Shown here piece by piece: positions 36,391 through 44,718 of a stretch of 64,000 bases of DNA. Numbering within the stretch: position 1 is the stretch's first letter; every line of letters begins with the position of its first letter. The DNA comes from Psychrobacter lutiphocae DSM 21542. GTDB lineage: Bacteria > Pseudomonadota > Gammaproteobacteria > Pseudomonadales > Moraxellaceae. The DNA is taken from the NCBI RefSeq assembly GCF_000382145.1, contig NZ_KB907622.1:124001-188000 (forward strand). Direction: 5' to 3'. The notes under the pieces were generated by a model. That model made no database searches and was not told where the DNA came from. It was given only the letters and a program-made list of their open reading frames with translations. The position numbers and the translations under genes are program-made.

Positions 36391-37377
36391 ATGACGAATA
36401 CAACTACAAACAGGCATGCGAATGTCCCTTTAATTTATCCAATAACGCTATCAAAACAAAGAGTCGATAGCCTTTTAGCACTGATAGCTAAGGCAAACAT
36501 ACCGCTTACCTTAACGCCAGTTGCCGTTGAGCAAAAAATCAATCAAAAATTACGTAAACAGCTTTGTGCTGAGTATAAGCAGCCTATGCTTATGTTTGAT
36601 GCCAAAGGACAGCTGTCATTATTAACTGGGCAGATGAGCGTTGCACCTGCTTGGCATAGCTTACAGCGACGTGTGGTCAGTGCTGGACGCAAGTCTGAGT
36701 TGTTATTGCAAGCGTGTAAGCTCAATGAAGGTCAGCGAGTATTGGATGCCACTGCTGGCTTTGGTCATGACAGTTTAATCTTAGCTAGTACTGGAGCGCA
36801 GGTGGTAATGCTTGAGCGCAATCCCATTATGGCATTATTATTACTGTATGAACAACAGTCGATGGCAATAGAACCTAACTGGAAAAAGCTGATGCAACGG
36901 CTTGAAATATATTGTGCTGATGCGGTAGATTATATGCAACAGCTGTCACAAGCTTCAATAGCTACTTCACTTTCAACGCCAACATCGTTATCAACTGTGT
37001 TTGATGTGGTGTATTTAGATCCTATGTTTCCAGATAATAGTTATACTCATGCTAGAAAAGATAAAGTGGATCATGCTAATACAAGTAGTAGCAACCATAA
37101 AAAAAATAAAAAAAATAAAGAAGGTAATAGTAAAGGCGCAAAAGTAGGTAAGCATATGCAGGCGCTGCATAAGATTGCCTTACCACCTAATAGCGAAGAA
37201 GAGCAAACTTTGCTTCAGCTAGCATTAGCTAGTGTTGGGGCTATCGATGGTTTAACAAAAGCAGGGAGGGTAGTGGTTAAGCGGCCAGTAGCAGCGCCAC
37301 TTTTTGCCAATATAAAAGCAGATGAGCAATGGCAAAATGATGTGCTACGCTTTGATGCATATTTTGCTCATATTTAG
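36391..37377 (+). CDS. rsmJ: 16S rRNA (guanine-1516-N2)-methyltransferase
   Basis: RsmJ methylates G1516 in the small subunit. The 328-residue protein has an N-terminal helical part, then the SAM-binding motif VLDATAGFGHDSLILA, the ERNPIMALLL acidic loop and VVYLDPMFPDNSYTHARK, the family DPMYP site. A Lys/Asn-rich low-complexity insertion (HKKNKKNKEGNSKGAK) follows the site before KHMQALHKI. It ends with RVVVKRPVAAPLF. ATG 36391 is used; a TTG at 36364 within the uppP stop region is an alternative. The gene nearly overlaps uppP. Confidence 0.88.
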   Translation: MTNTTTNRHANVPLIYPITLSKQRVDSLLALIAKANIPLTLTPVAVEQKINQKLRKQLCAEYKQPMLMFDAKGQLSLLTGQMSVAPAWHSLQRRVVSAGRKSELLLQACKLNEGQRVLDATAGFGHDSLILASTGAQVVMLERNPIMALLLLYEQQSMAIEPNWKKLMQRLEIYCADAVDYMQQLSQASIATSLSTPTSLSTVFDVVYLDPMFPDNSYTHARKDKVDHANTSSSNHKKNKKNKEGNSKGAKVGKHMQALHKIALPPNSEEEQTLLQLALASVGAIDGLTKAGRVVVKRPVAAPLFANIKADEQWQNDVLRFDAYFAHI

Positions 37378-37456
37378 CCTTGTTTGGCTAGAGGCTTACT
37401 AATTAATGTGATTAATGCTAAGCTAGCCATCACTTAAATGCTGTTTGAAACTTATT

Positions 37457-38131
37457 ATGACTCAACTATCTCCACAGCCAAATCAAAAGTCAAATCAAGA
37501 AGCAAGCATCTTTAACTTGCCAAACAATCTGACCATTGCCCGTATTGCAATGATCCCCTTGTTTGTGGCAATTGCTTATTGGCCGCCTGCTTTAGGTATA
37601 GGCGTGCCTATGATTTCTGATAATGCTATTGCCAATATTGGTATGAACATGGCCGCTTTTAGTGACAGTATGTTACGTCATTTGATTTTGACCTTATTGT
37701 TTGTATTGGCGGCTATTACTGATTGGCTTGATGGCTACTTGGCTCGTAAAATGAATATTGTCTCTGCATTTGGTCGCTTTTTAGACCCTGTCGCTGATAA
37801 GCTCATGGTAGCAGTAGCTTTGATTGTCTTGGTGCAGTGGCATCCGAATATCATTATGGCGATTGCTGCTATTGTGATTATCTCACGTGAAATTGCGGTA
37901 TCCGCATTGCGTGAATGGATGGCGGAGCTTGGCGCACGTACCAGTGTGGCGGTGTCTTATGTGGGCAAATTAAAAACCACGTTTCAGATGATATCTATCA
38001 CAGTGTTATTATTAAACATTGAGTCATTAGAAACCATCGGCTATGTGTTGATGGTAGCGGCTGTGGTACTAACCTTATGGTCGATGATGATTTATATGCG
38101 TGCTGCTTGGCCTTATTTAAAACAAAATTAG
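37457..38131 (+). CDS. pgsA: CDP-diacylglycerol-glycerol-3-phosphate 3-phosphatidyltransferase
   Basis: PgsA makes phosphatidylglycerol-phosphate at the inner membrane. The 224-residue protein has the CDP-alcohol phosphatidyltransferase signature DG-x2-AR-x8-G-x3-D-x3-D (within DWLDGYLARKMNIVSAFG and GRFLDPVADKL) and about five membrane segments. There is a 25-residue hydrophilic N-terminal extension. ATG 37457 is chosen over an in-frame TTG 12 bases upstream. It is followed by a terminator. Confidence 0.93.
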   Translation: MTQLSPQPNQKSNQEASIFNLPNNLTIARIAMIPLFVAIAYWPPALGIGVPMISDNAIANIGMNMAAFSDSMLRHLILTLLFVLAAITDWLDGYLARKMNIVSAFGRFLDPVADKLMVAVALIVLVQWHPNIIMAIAAIVIISREIAVSALREWMAELGARTSVAVSYVGKLKTTFQMISITVLLLNIESLETIGYVLMVAAVVLTLWSMMIYMRAAWPYLKQN

Positions 38132-38234
38132 CGTTAACAAATAGACTAAACTAAACAGTCTAAGCCAAACAATCCAAGCCAATTTGATAGCACTCATTTT
38201 AATCAAAATAATCAAAATCAATCAAACCAATCTC

Positions 38235-38262
38235 ACGCTCTAATTTGCTTTAGGGCGTTTTG
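38235..38262 (+). terminator. intrinsic terminator after pgsA
   Basis: ACGCTCTAA (38235-38243) pairs with TTAGGGCGT (38250-38258), one G-T pair, 6-nt loop, then T-rich. Confidence 0.75.
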
Positions 38263-38362
38263 TTGTTTTATGCACAGAATACAGAGTTACTTGCATTAGC
38301 GGATACTTTCTCACACGATATAGTCACAGCCATATAAAAGAGTTACAGCGTTAACCTCGTTT

Positions 38363-38403
38363 AGCCTACTTCAGTAGTAATTGCACTCGGTTGCCTTGTA
38401 ACT
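38363..38403 (+). repeat. dispersed 41-bp repeat, copy 2
   Basis: Same unit as 16309-16349, 35 of 41 bases identical, including 16 consecutive bases TTGCACTCGGTTGCCT. Here the first part contains CTACTTCAGTAG, a 5-bp palindrome. Confidence 0.75.
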
Positions 38404-38526
38404 CATTTATCTGACTACAACTATAATGTGCCACGTTTATCTTAATATCTTGTTATAATAGACCCTAAAACTCCCTAATTACTTTATCCCACTTATTACC
38501 CATTTAGATACTGCGGAAATTGCCTT

Positions 38527-41500
38527 ATGATGATCCTTGCTGGACACCGTTTTTTAACCGAATTTAAAACCAATCAACTGATTGAACAGTTAAATAGCCA
38601 AGCGGCATTGAATGTAACAGGCATCAACACCCAACAAGTGTACGTCCTGTCACGTGAGCTTAATCAAGCCGAGCGCAGTAAAGCGTTAGATTTGCTTAAT
38701 CAAGGTAAAGATGTTGACTTAATCACGCCAGAAGCGGATCAGTGCCAAGTTGTGGTTAGTCCTCGTTTTGGAACGATTTCTCCTTGGTCTAGTAAAGCAA
38801 CGGATATCTTTAACAACTGTGAGTTGGATATTGAGCGTATTGAGCGGGTTATTGTATTTACTTTAACAGGCGACAATTTACCTGAAAAATTGCCAGCTGT
38901 AGCTGAGCGGATTTTGCACGATCGCATGACTCAAAGCTTGGTTTATGATCTTAACAAGCTGGCGCAGTTATTTGATGACCACACGCCTGAGCGTCTCAAA
39001 CATATTGATATTATCGGTGAAGGTCGTGAAGCATTAGAGAAAGCCAACCGTCAATTTGGTTTTGCGTTATCATCAGAAGATATTGACTATCTAATGAACG
39101 CTTATGTTGATGAGTTAAAACGCAATCCAACCGATGTTGAGTTGATGATGTTTGCGCAAGCCAACTCAGAGCATTGCCGTCACAAAATCTTTAACTCAGA
39201 GTGGACGATTGATGGTGAGGTGCAGCCAAACTCGCTGTTCCAGATGATTAAAAATACCCACAAAGTCAGTCCAGAAGGTATTTTGTCAGCCTATAAAGAC
39301 AATGCTGCTGTGATGGAAGGCTTTAAAGAACAGCGTTTTTATCCGTTGCCACAGACACAGTTAAGTGATGAGTTACTATCGACAGAGATGCATCAATATG
39401 GCTTCCATGAAGAAAATATTGATATCTTAATGAAGGTCGAAACCCACAACCACCCAACTGCAATCGCTCCGTATGCGGGTGCGTCAACGGGTGCTGGCGG
39501 TGAAATTCGTGATGAAGGTGCGACCGGTCGTGGTGGTAAGCCAAAAGCTGGATTAACGGGCTTTAACGTTTCACACCTACATCTGCCAGATTTACCAGAA
39601 AAGTGGGAGCTGTCAGGTCAGGTCAATAGCAAAGACTATGGCAAGCCAGACCGTATGGCGTCAAGCTTAGAGATTATGACCGAAGCGCCATTAGGTTCAG
39701 CCAACTTCTCCAATGAGTTTGGTCGTCCAAACTTGTGTGGTTATTTCCGCTCATTCCAGCTAGACACCAGCGCTGCCAAAGACGGTAGCGAAATGCGTGG
39801 TTATCATAAGCCAATGATGGTGGCAGGTGGTTACGGGAACATCAAACGTAACTTAGTTGAAAAAAATGTCATCCAAGAAGGCGATTTACTAATCGTACTT
39901 GGTGGCCCTGCGATGCAAATCGGTCTGGGTGGCGGTGCCGCATCTTCAGTGGACAGTGGTGAGCTTGATGAAGGCTTGGACTTTGCATCAGTTCAGCGTG
40001 ATAACGCAGAAATGGAGCGCCGCTGTCAGGAAGTTATCGACCGCTGCTGGGCACTGGCCGGTGATGATATTGAAGCGAGCAATGCTGGCAAAGATGGTAA
40101 CCCAATTGTCTCAATCCATGATGTTGGTGCTGGCGGCTTATCAAATGCGATGCCAGAGCTGGTCGATGACCACGAGATGGGCGCACATTTGAACCTACGC
40201 CGTATTCCGTCACTAGAGGCGGGCATGTCACCGATGGCTATCTGGTCGAATGAAGCGCAAGAGCGTTATGTACTTGCGATTCGTCCTGAGAGCCAAGAGT
40301 TATTCGATGCCATTTGTAAGCGTGAGCGCTGCCCGTATGCCATCTTAGGAACAGCCACTAAGATTCGTCAATTGCAAGTTGATGATGCGTTATTAGAGGA
40401 TCAGCCAGTTGATATGCCAATGCAAGTGTTGCTTGGTGGTACGCCGCAGATGAAGCGTGAGTTTGAGCGTAAAGACACAGCGCTTGCCTCTTTACAGCTT
40501 GATGATGTTGCAATCAATGAGGCGGTACATGATGTACTACGTCATCCAACCGTTGCTAGCAAGTCATTCTTAATTAGCATTGGTGACCGTTCGATTACTG
40601 GTATGGTGACTCAGGATCAGTATGTAGGTCGTTACCAAGTACCAGTGGCAGACTGTGCAGTAACCAGCTCAGGCTTGCTGTCTAATACTGGTGAAGCAAT
40701 GAGTATGGGTGAGCGTCCACCAGTGGCGTTAATTAGTCCAGCGGCTTCAGCACGTTTGGCGGTAGCAGAAGCCATTACCAATATTGCTGGTGCCCGTATT
40801 GACAAAATTTCAGATATTACCTTATCTGCCAACTGGATGGCGGCTTGTGGTGATGACAGTGAAGATGCCGCACTTTATGATGCCGTCTATGCGGTAGGTA
40901 AAGAGCTGTGCCCAGCGTTAGGCATTGCCATTCCAGTAGGTAAAGACTCACTATCAATGCGTGCCAACTGGCAAGATGAGGGTGAGGAAAAATCAGTCGT
41001 TAGCCCAATGAGCTTAGTCATCTCTGCATTTGCACCAGTACAAGATGTGAATAAAACGCTAACTCCTGAGCTAAAAAATGCAGACGCAGGCTTATATCGC
41101 TTAGACTTATCACGTGGTAAGTTGCGCCTTGGTGGTTCAATCTTAGCGCAAACTCAAAGCCAACTTGGTAATGAATGCCCAGATCTAGAAGATCCACAAG
41201 ATTTAGTGAGTTTCTTTAACTTTATCCAAGCTGCGAATAAACAGGGTGTCATCAGTGCTTATCACGATATTGGTGATGGTGGTTTATTGGCAACGGTCGC
41301 TGAAATGCAGTTCACCAACCGTTTGGCGATCAATCTAAATTTAAATGATGATAATTTTCTAGGTCATTTATTTGCTGAAGAGTTGGGTGCAGTGATTCAG
41401 GTATTGCCTGAGCATATTGAGGCTGTAACAGCATTGGCTGAAGAATACCAGGTGTCAGCGATGTTAAGCTTAATTGGTCAAACTTTTGCAACCCCAATTG

Positions 41501-42528
41501 GTGGTGCTAATCAAGACCAGCTAACTATTATAACGCCGCAGCATCAAGCTGATAATGCCCTTGTATTTAGCCGCAGTGACTTACAACAAACTTGGTCGCT
41601 AGTAAGCTATCATATCGCTAAGCGCCGTGATAACCCAGCCTGTGTACAGCAAGAGTTTGACTTGATTGCAGACCCCACTCATTATGGCTTGATTGCTCAA
41701 GCCAACTTTGATTTAAATCAAAAAGTGGAAGTGCCATATTTAAACAGCCGTCCAAGCAAGCCAAAAGTCGCTATCTTACGCGAGCAAGGGGTGAACGGTC
41801 AGTTAGAAATGGCAGCAGGCTTTGTCCGTGCAGGCTTTGATGCGGTAGATGTTCACATGAGTGACTTGCTGGCAGGTCGCATTGACTTACGCGACTTCAA
41901 CGGTCTGGTCGCTTGTGGTGGCTTTAGTTATGGTGACGTATTGGGTGCTGGCTCTGGCTGGGCAAACTCAATCTTATTCCATGATGAGCTACGCATGCAG
42001 TTTGTGCGTTTCTTTACTCGCCCTGATACCTTCAGCTTGGGCGTGTGTAACGGTTGTCAGATGATGGCGCAGCTAAAAGACTTAATTCCAGGTGCGGAAA
42101 ACTTCCCACGCTTTACCTATAATAAGTCAGCCCGCTTTGAGGCTCGTACTGTGAATGTCAAGATTGAGCGTACCAAGTCAGTCTTGTTAAAAGGTATGCA
42201 AGACAGCATTTTACCTATCGCTGTGGCGCATGGTGAAGGTTTTGCCACCTTAAATCAGACGGATATTGATGGCATGGCAAATCATGGTCAAGTTGCGATG
42301 CGTTATGTTGATAGTCAAGGTAACCCAACCGAAACTTATCCACTGAACCCGAACGGTTCACTTGGTGGTGTGACAGGTATTTGTAGCACTGACGGTCGTG
42401 TGACATTAATGATGCCACACCCTGAGCGTACGCTACGTGCGGTCAACCACAGCTGGAAGCCAGACGAGTGGGCAGATGACGGTGCGTGGATGCGTATGTT
42501 CCGCAACGCGAGAGCTTGGTTACGCTAG
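38527..42528 (+). CDS. purL: phosphoribosylformylglycinamidine synthase
   Basis: PurL converts FGAR to FGAM with glutamine and ATP in purine synthesis. The 1333-residue protein is the large single-chain gammaproteobacterial form. It has an N-terminal PurS-like domain, two PurM-like AIRS halves with FAQANSEHCRHKIFN, VETHNHPTAIAPYAGASTG and the structural ADP site region, and a C-terminal class I glutaminase. The glutaminase shows ILREQGVNG, GGFSYGDVLGAG, the nucleophile Cys in GVCNGCQMM, and MPHPERT. It is complete at both ends. A terminator follows 60 bp after. Confidence 0.98.
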   Translation: MMILAGHRFLTEFKTNQLIEQLNSQAALNVTGINTQQVYVLSRELNQAERSKALDLLNQGKDVDLITPEADQCQVVVSPRFGTISPWSSKATDIFNNCELDIERIERVIVFTLTGDNLPEKLPAVAERILHDRMTQSLVYDLNKLAQLFDDHTPERLKHIDIIGEGREALEKANRQFGFALSSEDIDYLMNAYVDELKRNPTDVELMMFAQANSEHCRHKIFNSEWTIDGEVQPNSLFQMIKNTHKVSPEGILSAYKDNAAVMEGFKEQRFYPLPQTQLSDELLSTEMHQYGFHEENIDILMKVETHNHPTAIAPYAGASTGAGGEIRDEGATGRGGKPKAGLTGFNVSHLHLPDLPEKWELSGQVNSKDYGKPDRMASSLEIMTEAPLGSANFSNEFGRPNLCGYFRSFQLDTSAAKDGSEMRGYHKPMMVAGGYGNIKRNLVEKNVIQEGDLLIVLGGPAMQIGLGGGAASSVDSGELDEGLDFASVQRDNAEMERRCQEVIDRCWALAGDDIEASNAGKDGNPIVSIHDVGAGGLSNAMPELVDDHEMGAHLNLRRIPSLEAGMSPMAIWSNEAQERYVLAIRPESQELFDAICKRERCPYAILGTATKIRQLQVDDALLEDQPVDMPMQVLLGGTPQMKREFERKDTALASLQLDDVAINEAVHDVLRHPTVASKSFLISIGDRSITGMVTQDQYVGRYQVPVADCAVTSSGLLSNTGEAMSMGERPPVALISPAASARLAVAEAITNIAGARIDKISDITLSANWMAACGDDSEDAALYDAVYAVGKELCPALGIAIPVGKDSLSMRANWQDEGEEKSVVSPMSLVISAFAPVQDVNKTLTPELKNADAGLYRLDLSRGKLRLGGSILAQTQSQLGNECPDLEDPQDLVSFFNFIQAANKQGVISAYHDIGDGGLLATVAEMQFTNRLAINLNLNDDNFLGHLFAEELGAVIQVLPEHIEAVTALAEEYQVSAMLSLIGQTFATPIGGANQDQLTIITPQHQADNALVFSRSDLQQTWSLVSYHIAKRRDNPACVQQEFDLIADPTHYGLIAQANFDLNQKVEVPYLNSRPSKPKVAILREQGVNGQLEMAAGFVRAGFDAVDVHMSDLLAGRIDLRDFNGLVACGGFSYGDVLGAGSGWANSILFHDELRMQFVRFFTRPDTFSLGVCNGCQMMAQLKDLIPGAENFPRFTYNKSARFEARTVNVKIERTKSVLLKGMQDSILPIAVAHGEGFATLNQTDIDGMANHGQVAMRYVDSQGNPTETYPLNPNGSLGGVTGICSTDGRVTLMMPHPERTLRAVNHSWKPDEWADDGAWMRMFRNARAWLR

Positions 42529-42553
42529 TTTAAGCCTCTGAATAGATTCTACT

Positions 42554-42574
42554 CCCTCCTTTTACAAAGGAGGG
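42554..42574. repeat. perfect hairpin CCCTCCTTT-TAC-AAAGGAGGG
   Basis: A 9-bp stem with a 3-nt loop lies 26 bp after purL, followed by CTGGGGTGGATT. Stem-loops of this CCCTCC...GGAGGG form followed by GGGGTGGATT look like a widespread dispersed repeat; no T-run follows. Confidence 0.55.
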
Positions 42575-42588
42575 CTGGGGTGGATTAT

Positions 42589-42621
42589 AAAAGGTGAGTC
42601 ATTGAGTGGCTCACCTTTTTT
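42589..42621 (+). terminator. intrinsic terminator after purL
   Basis: AAAAGGTGAG (42589-42598) pairs with CTCACCTTTT (42610-42619), 11-nt loop, then T. It has the same stem core as the hairpin at 43178. Confidence 0.75.
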
Positions 42622-42805
42622 ATGGCTTATTTTTAATTCTAAATATCACAAGTTAAGCCAACCTTTCATTGCTATGAGCTATATTACATGGATTATTCAT
42701 ACCCATATTACAAAATCGACAAAGAACTCTACTTTTAACTTACCATCAAAACTTGTATCTTAATGACATAAATTTTGATTAACCGTATGGTAACTAAGGG
42801 CAACT

Positions 42806-43162
42806 ATGATTATTATTGAATTGGTCGAAGGAGAAGAGACGCTTGAGGATATCGAGCGGATTTGTCGGCATTTCTTAGAGCGTGAAGATATCCAAACACT
42901 GGTTACTGATGATCAGCTTAAAGAGATTAAGGCTATCTTAGAACCAACGTTAAGAGAAGATGGTAATGAATCTAAAAAAAGAGCGCTATGGAAAGACTTA
43001 TTAGATAATCTGGTTATGACTGACCATCATGGCGCTAAGCTACATTTTTTTAGAGATAAAAAGCACAACAGACTATACTTTGGAAATCAGGAAGGTTATG
43101 AAACCATTACTGAATTATCAGAAAACGAAGACTCAATAACCTCATCTAACGAACGCTTATAA
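42806..43162 (+). CDS. small hypothetical protein
   Basis: This 118-residue acidic protein belongs to no family I recognise. It starts MIIIELVEGEETLEDIERI, is predicted helical to about residue 75, and has a DHHGAKLHFFRDKKHNRLYF segment and an acidic Ser-rich tail. No signal peptide or membrane helix is seen. AAGGG lies 5 nt before the ATG, and it is bracketed by two almost identical terminator hairpins, so it is probably an independent single-gene unit. Coding status is supported by the ribosome-binding site and terminator, not by family. Confidence 0.6.
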   Translation: MIIIELVEGEETLEDIERICRHFLEREDIQTLVTDDQLKEIKAILEPTLREDGNESKKRALWKDLLDNLVMTDHHGAKLHFFRDKKHNRLYFGNQEGYETITELSENEDSITSSNERL

Positions 43163-43177
43163 AATTAGGTTGAAGAT

Positions 43178-43209
43178 AAAAGGTGAGCCAGAAATGGCTC
43201 ACCTTTTTT
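43178..43209. terminator. strong bidirectional terminator with GAAA loop
   Basis: A 13-bp perfect stem (43178-43190 with 43195-43207, AAAAGGTGAGCCA) closes a GAAA tetraloop, with T-runs on one side. It sits between two convergent genes. Confidence 0.88.
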
Positions 43210-43227
43210 AAATATTAACAACCTATT

Positions 43228-44100
43228 TTAATTCCATATCATAGGCTCATAGGGGTAAATCTTAGCCTTTTTTTCCCAGTATTCTAATTGATTAGACACA
43301 TCGTTTAGTTCTCTATAATAATTAATAAGATTATGTATAGCAGTAGGATTGCTGTTATCACCTAATTCTTCGATTATTTTTAATAAGCTGTCAGAGCATG
43401 ATGGGTCTGATTGTATTAAGTCTCGTGTTAATAGACTGGACTTAACGCTTTCTGAGCCAGCGTGTAGAAGAAGTGCTTCCAAAATCAAGCCATATTCGTC
43501 AGAAGCTATATTAGGTGATGACTTGGTGATGCTTTCAGGGTATCCAAATGGTGCCATAAGTAAAGCATATATGTATTCTTCAAATCTATCAGGATAATAA
43601 TGTTGGTGAAACTCGTTGAGCTTTCTTAAATACATAATGGACTTATACTCATCTCTAGGTATATATTTTCCTGTTAAGTTATGGATATAAAGCTCATATA
43701 GTATACTTATAGCGTCTTCTTGAGCTAAAGTTTGAACAGTGTCATGTTTATTAGAGTCATCTAAGGCATCCAACTCAGAATAGGTTGGAAAGCTTTGAAC
43801 GTTTTTGAACATGATACGTTCGTCAGCAAATTTACTGAGCATCTTTAGCCTATGTAATTCTTCCTGATCATTGATAACAGGTTTTTCTGCCTTAATAGGT
43901 TGATAGTGCGAAGCTTGAATAGGTTGATAGTGCAAAGCTTGCTGATAATTAAAATCACAAAGATTAGTAAGGAGTGGTGATATTAGCCCCATACTTTGTA
44001 AATTGTTATCGGGATTAACTATGTCTATCATTGAGTGACTAGGCACTGATGAAAGTATTGTTGAGATAAGCAGCAGTAGTGGCTTTATATGTTTCATCAT
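43228..44100 (-). CDS. secreted hypothetical protein
   Basis: The 290-residue protein is not recognised. It has a signal peptide (HIKPLLLLISTILSSVPSHS), so it is exported. The mature part contains a short duplication (HYQPIQAS and HYQPIKAE around residues 58-72, also seen as a DNA repeat at 43905-43940) and a mostly helical body with LDALDDSN, YEYIYALLM-like and EYWEKKAKIYPYEPMIW at the end. The helix-turn-helix pairs near NPTAIHNLINYYREL suggest TPR- or Sel1-like repeats, but that is a guess. It is convergent with the small gene at 42806. Confidence 0.6.
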   Translation of the reverse strand: MMKHIKPLLLLISTILSSVPSHSMIDIVNPDNNLQSMGLISPLLTNLCDFNYQQALHYQPIQASHYQPIKAEKPVINDQEELHRLKMLSKFADERIMFKNVQSFPTYSELDALDDSNKHDTVQTLAQEDAISILYELYIHNLTGKYIPRDEYKSIMYLRKLNEFHQHYYPDRFEEYIYALLMAPFGYPESITKSSPNIASDEYGLILEALLLHAGSESVKSSLLTRDLIQSDPSCSDSLLKIIEELGDNSNPTAIHNLINYYRELNDVSNQLEYWEKKAKIYPYEPMIWN

Positions 44101-44155
44101 GTGTGTATTCCAAAGTCATTTATGATTAAGCTTTTTGTAATAAAAGCGAAGCCAA

Positions 44156-44371
44156 TTATTTCTCTGAATTACTGCCTTTACTCTTCGCTTGCGCCTTGGC
44201 AATCAGCTCTTTCACTCGTGCGCTTTCTTTTAATACACAAGCTTCATAAGCAGACAGATCTTCAGCTTCTCGCTTAGCTTGTTGTTGCGCCAGCTTTTCT
44301 TGCTCGGCTTTACGTTTAAAGTAGGCTTCTAGCTCTTTAGGTTGTGAGTAGTCTGGTTGTGAAGGACTCAT
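44156..44371 (-). CDS. small hypothetical, charged helical protein
   Basis: This 71-residue, highly charged protein is dominated by a probable coiled coil (KELEAYFKRKAEQEKLAQQQ and following). It has no signal peptide. AGGAG lies 6 nt before the ATG (minus strand), which argues for real translation. Not recognised; the function is unknown. It lies 55 bp upstream of the 43228 gene on the same strand, so the two might be co-transcribed. Confidence 0.6.
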   Translation of the reverse strand: MSPSQPDYSQPKELEAYFKRKAEQEKLAQQQAKREAEDLSAYEACVLKESARVKELIAKAQAKSKGSNSEK

Positions 44372-44559
44372 GAGGGGCTCCTAGCTTATTTGATTAAGAA
44401 TAAACTGTCATGCCGCTTATTCTAGCATTATGTGCTTGGCTAAGGGCAAAGCACAAAACGTGAAGTGTGGATAATAAGGGTATATTCATAGTAACTATAT
44501 AGTAACTATGGGTATAATATGAAACCTTTGCTCTTATTACAGAATATAGAATCGACCAT

Positions 44560-44718
44560 ATGAAGTTTAGAACAGATATTAACGGCCTAAGAGCTGTTGC
44601 AGTGATAGCGGTTGTGCTATTTCACTTTCATGCTGCATGGATGCCAGGCGGTTTTGCAGGTGTGGATGTATTTTTTGTCATCTCAGGGTTTTTGATGACA
44701 GGCATTATTTTTCGTGGT
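44560..44718 (+). repeat. 5' block shared by the two acyltransferase genes, copy 1
   Basis: The first 159 bases from the ATG are identical to 46554-46712 except for two synonymous differences (C/T and A/G near base 27 and 33). The 53 encoded residues are identical; beyond them the genes diverge strongly. Confidence 0.95.

Larger units (their letters stand above)
38132..38526. other. intergenic region between pgsA and purL
   Basis: No gene. It holds a pgsA terminator, AATCAAA-type simple sequence (38200-38230) and copy 2 of the dispersed 41-bp repeat. The TATCTTAATATCTTGTTATAATAG stretch (in parts 38440-38460) includes a TATAAT at 38453-38458, a possible -10 box for purL. Confidence 0.5.
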
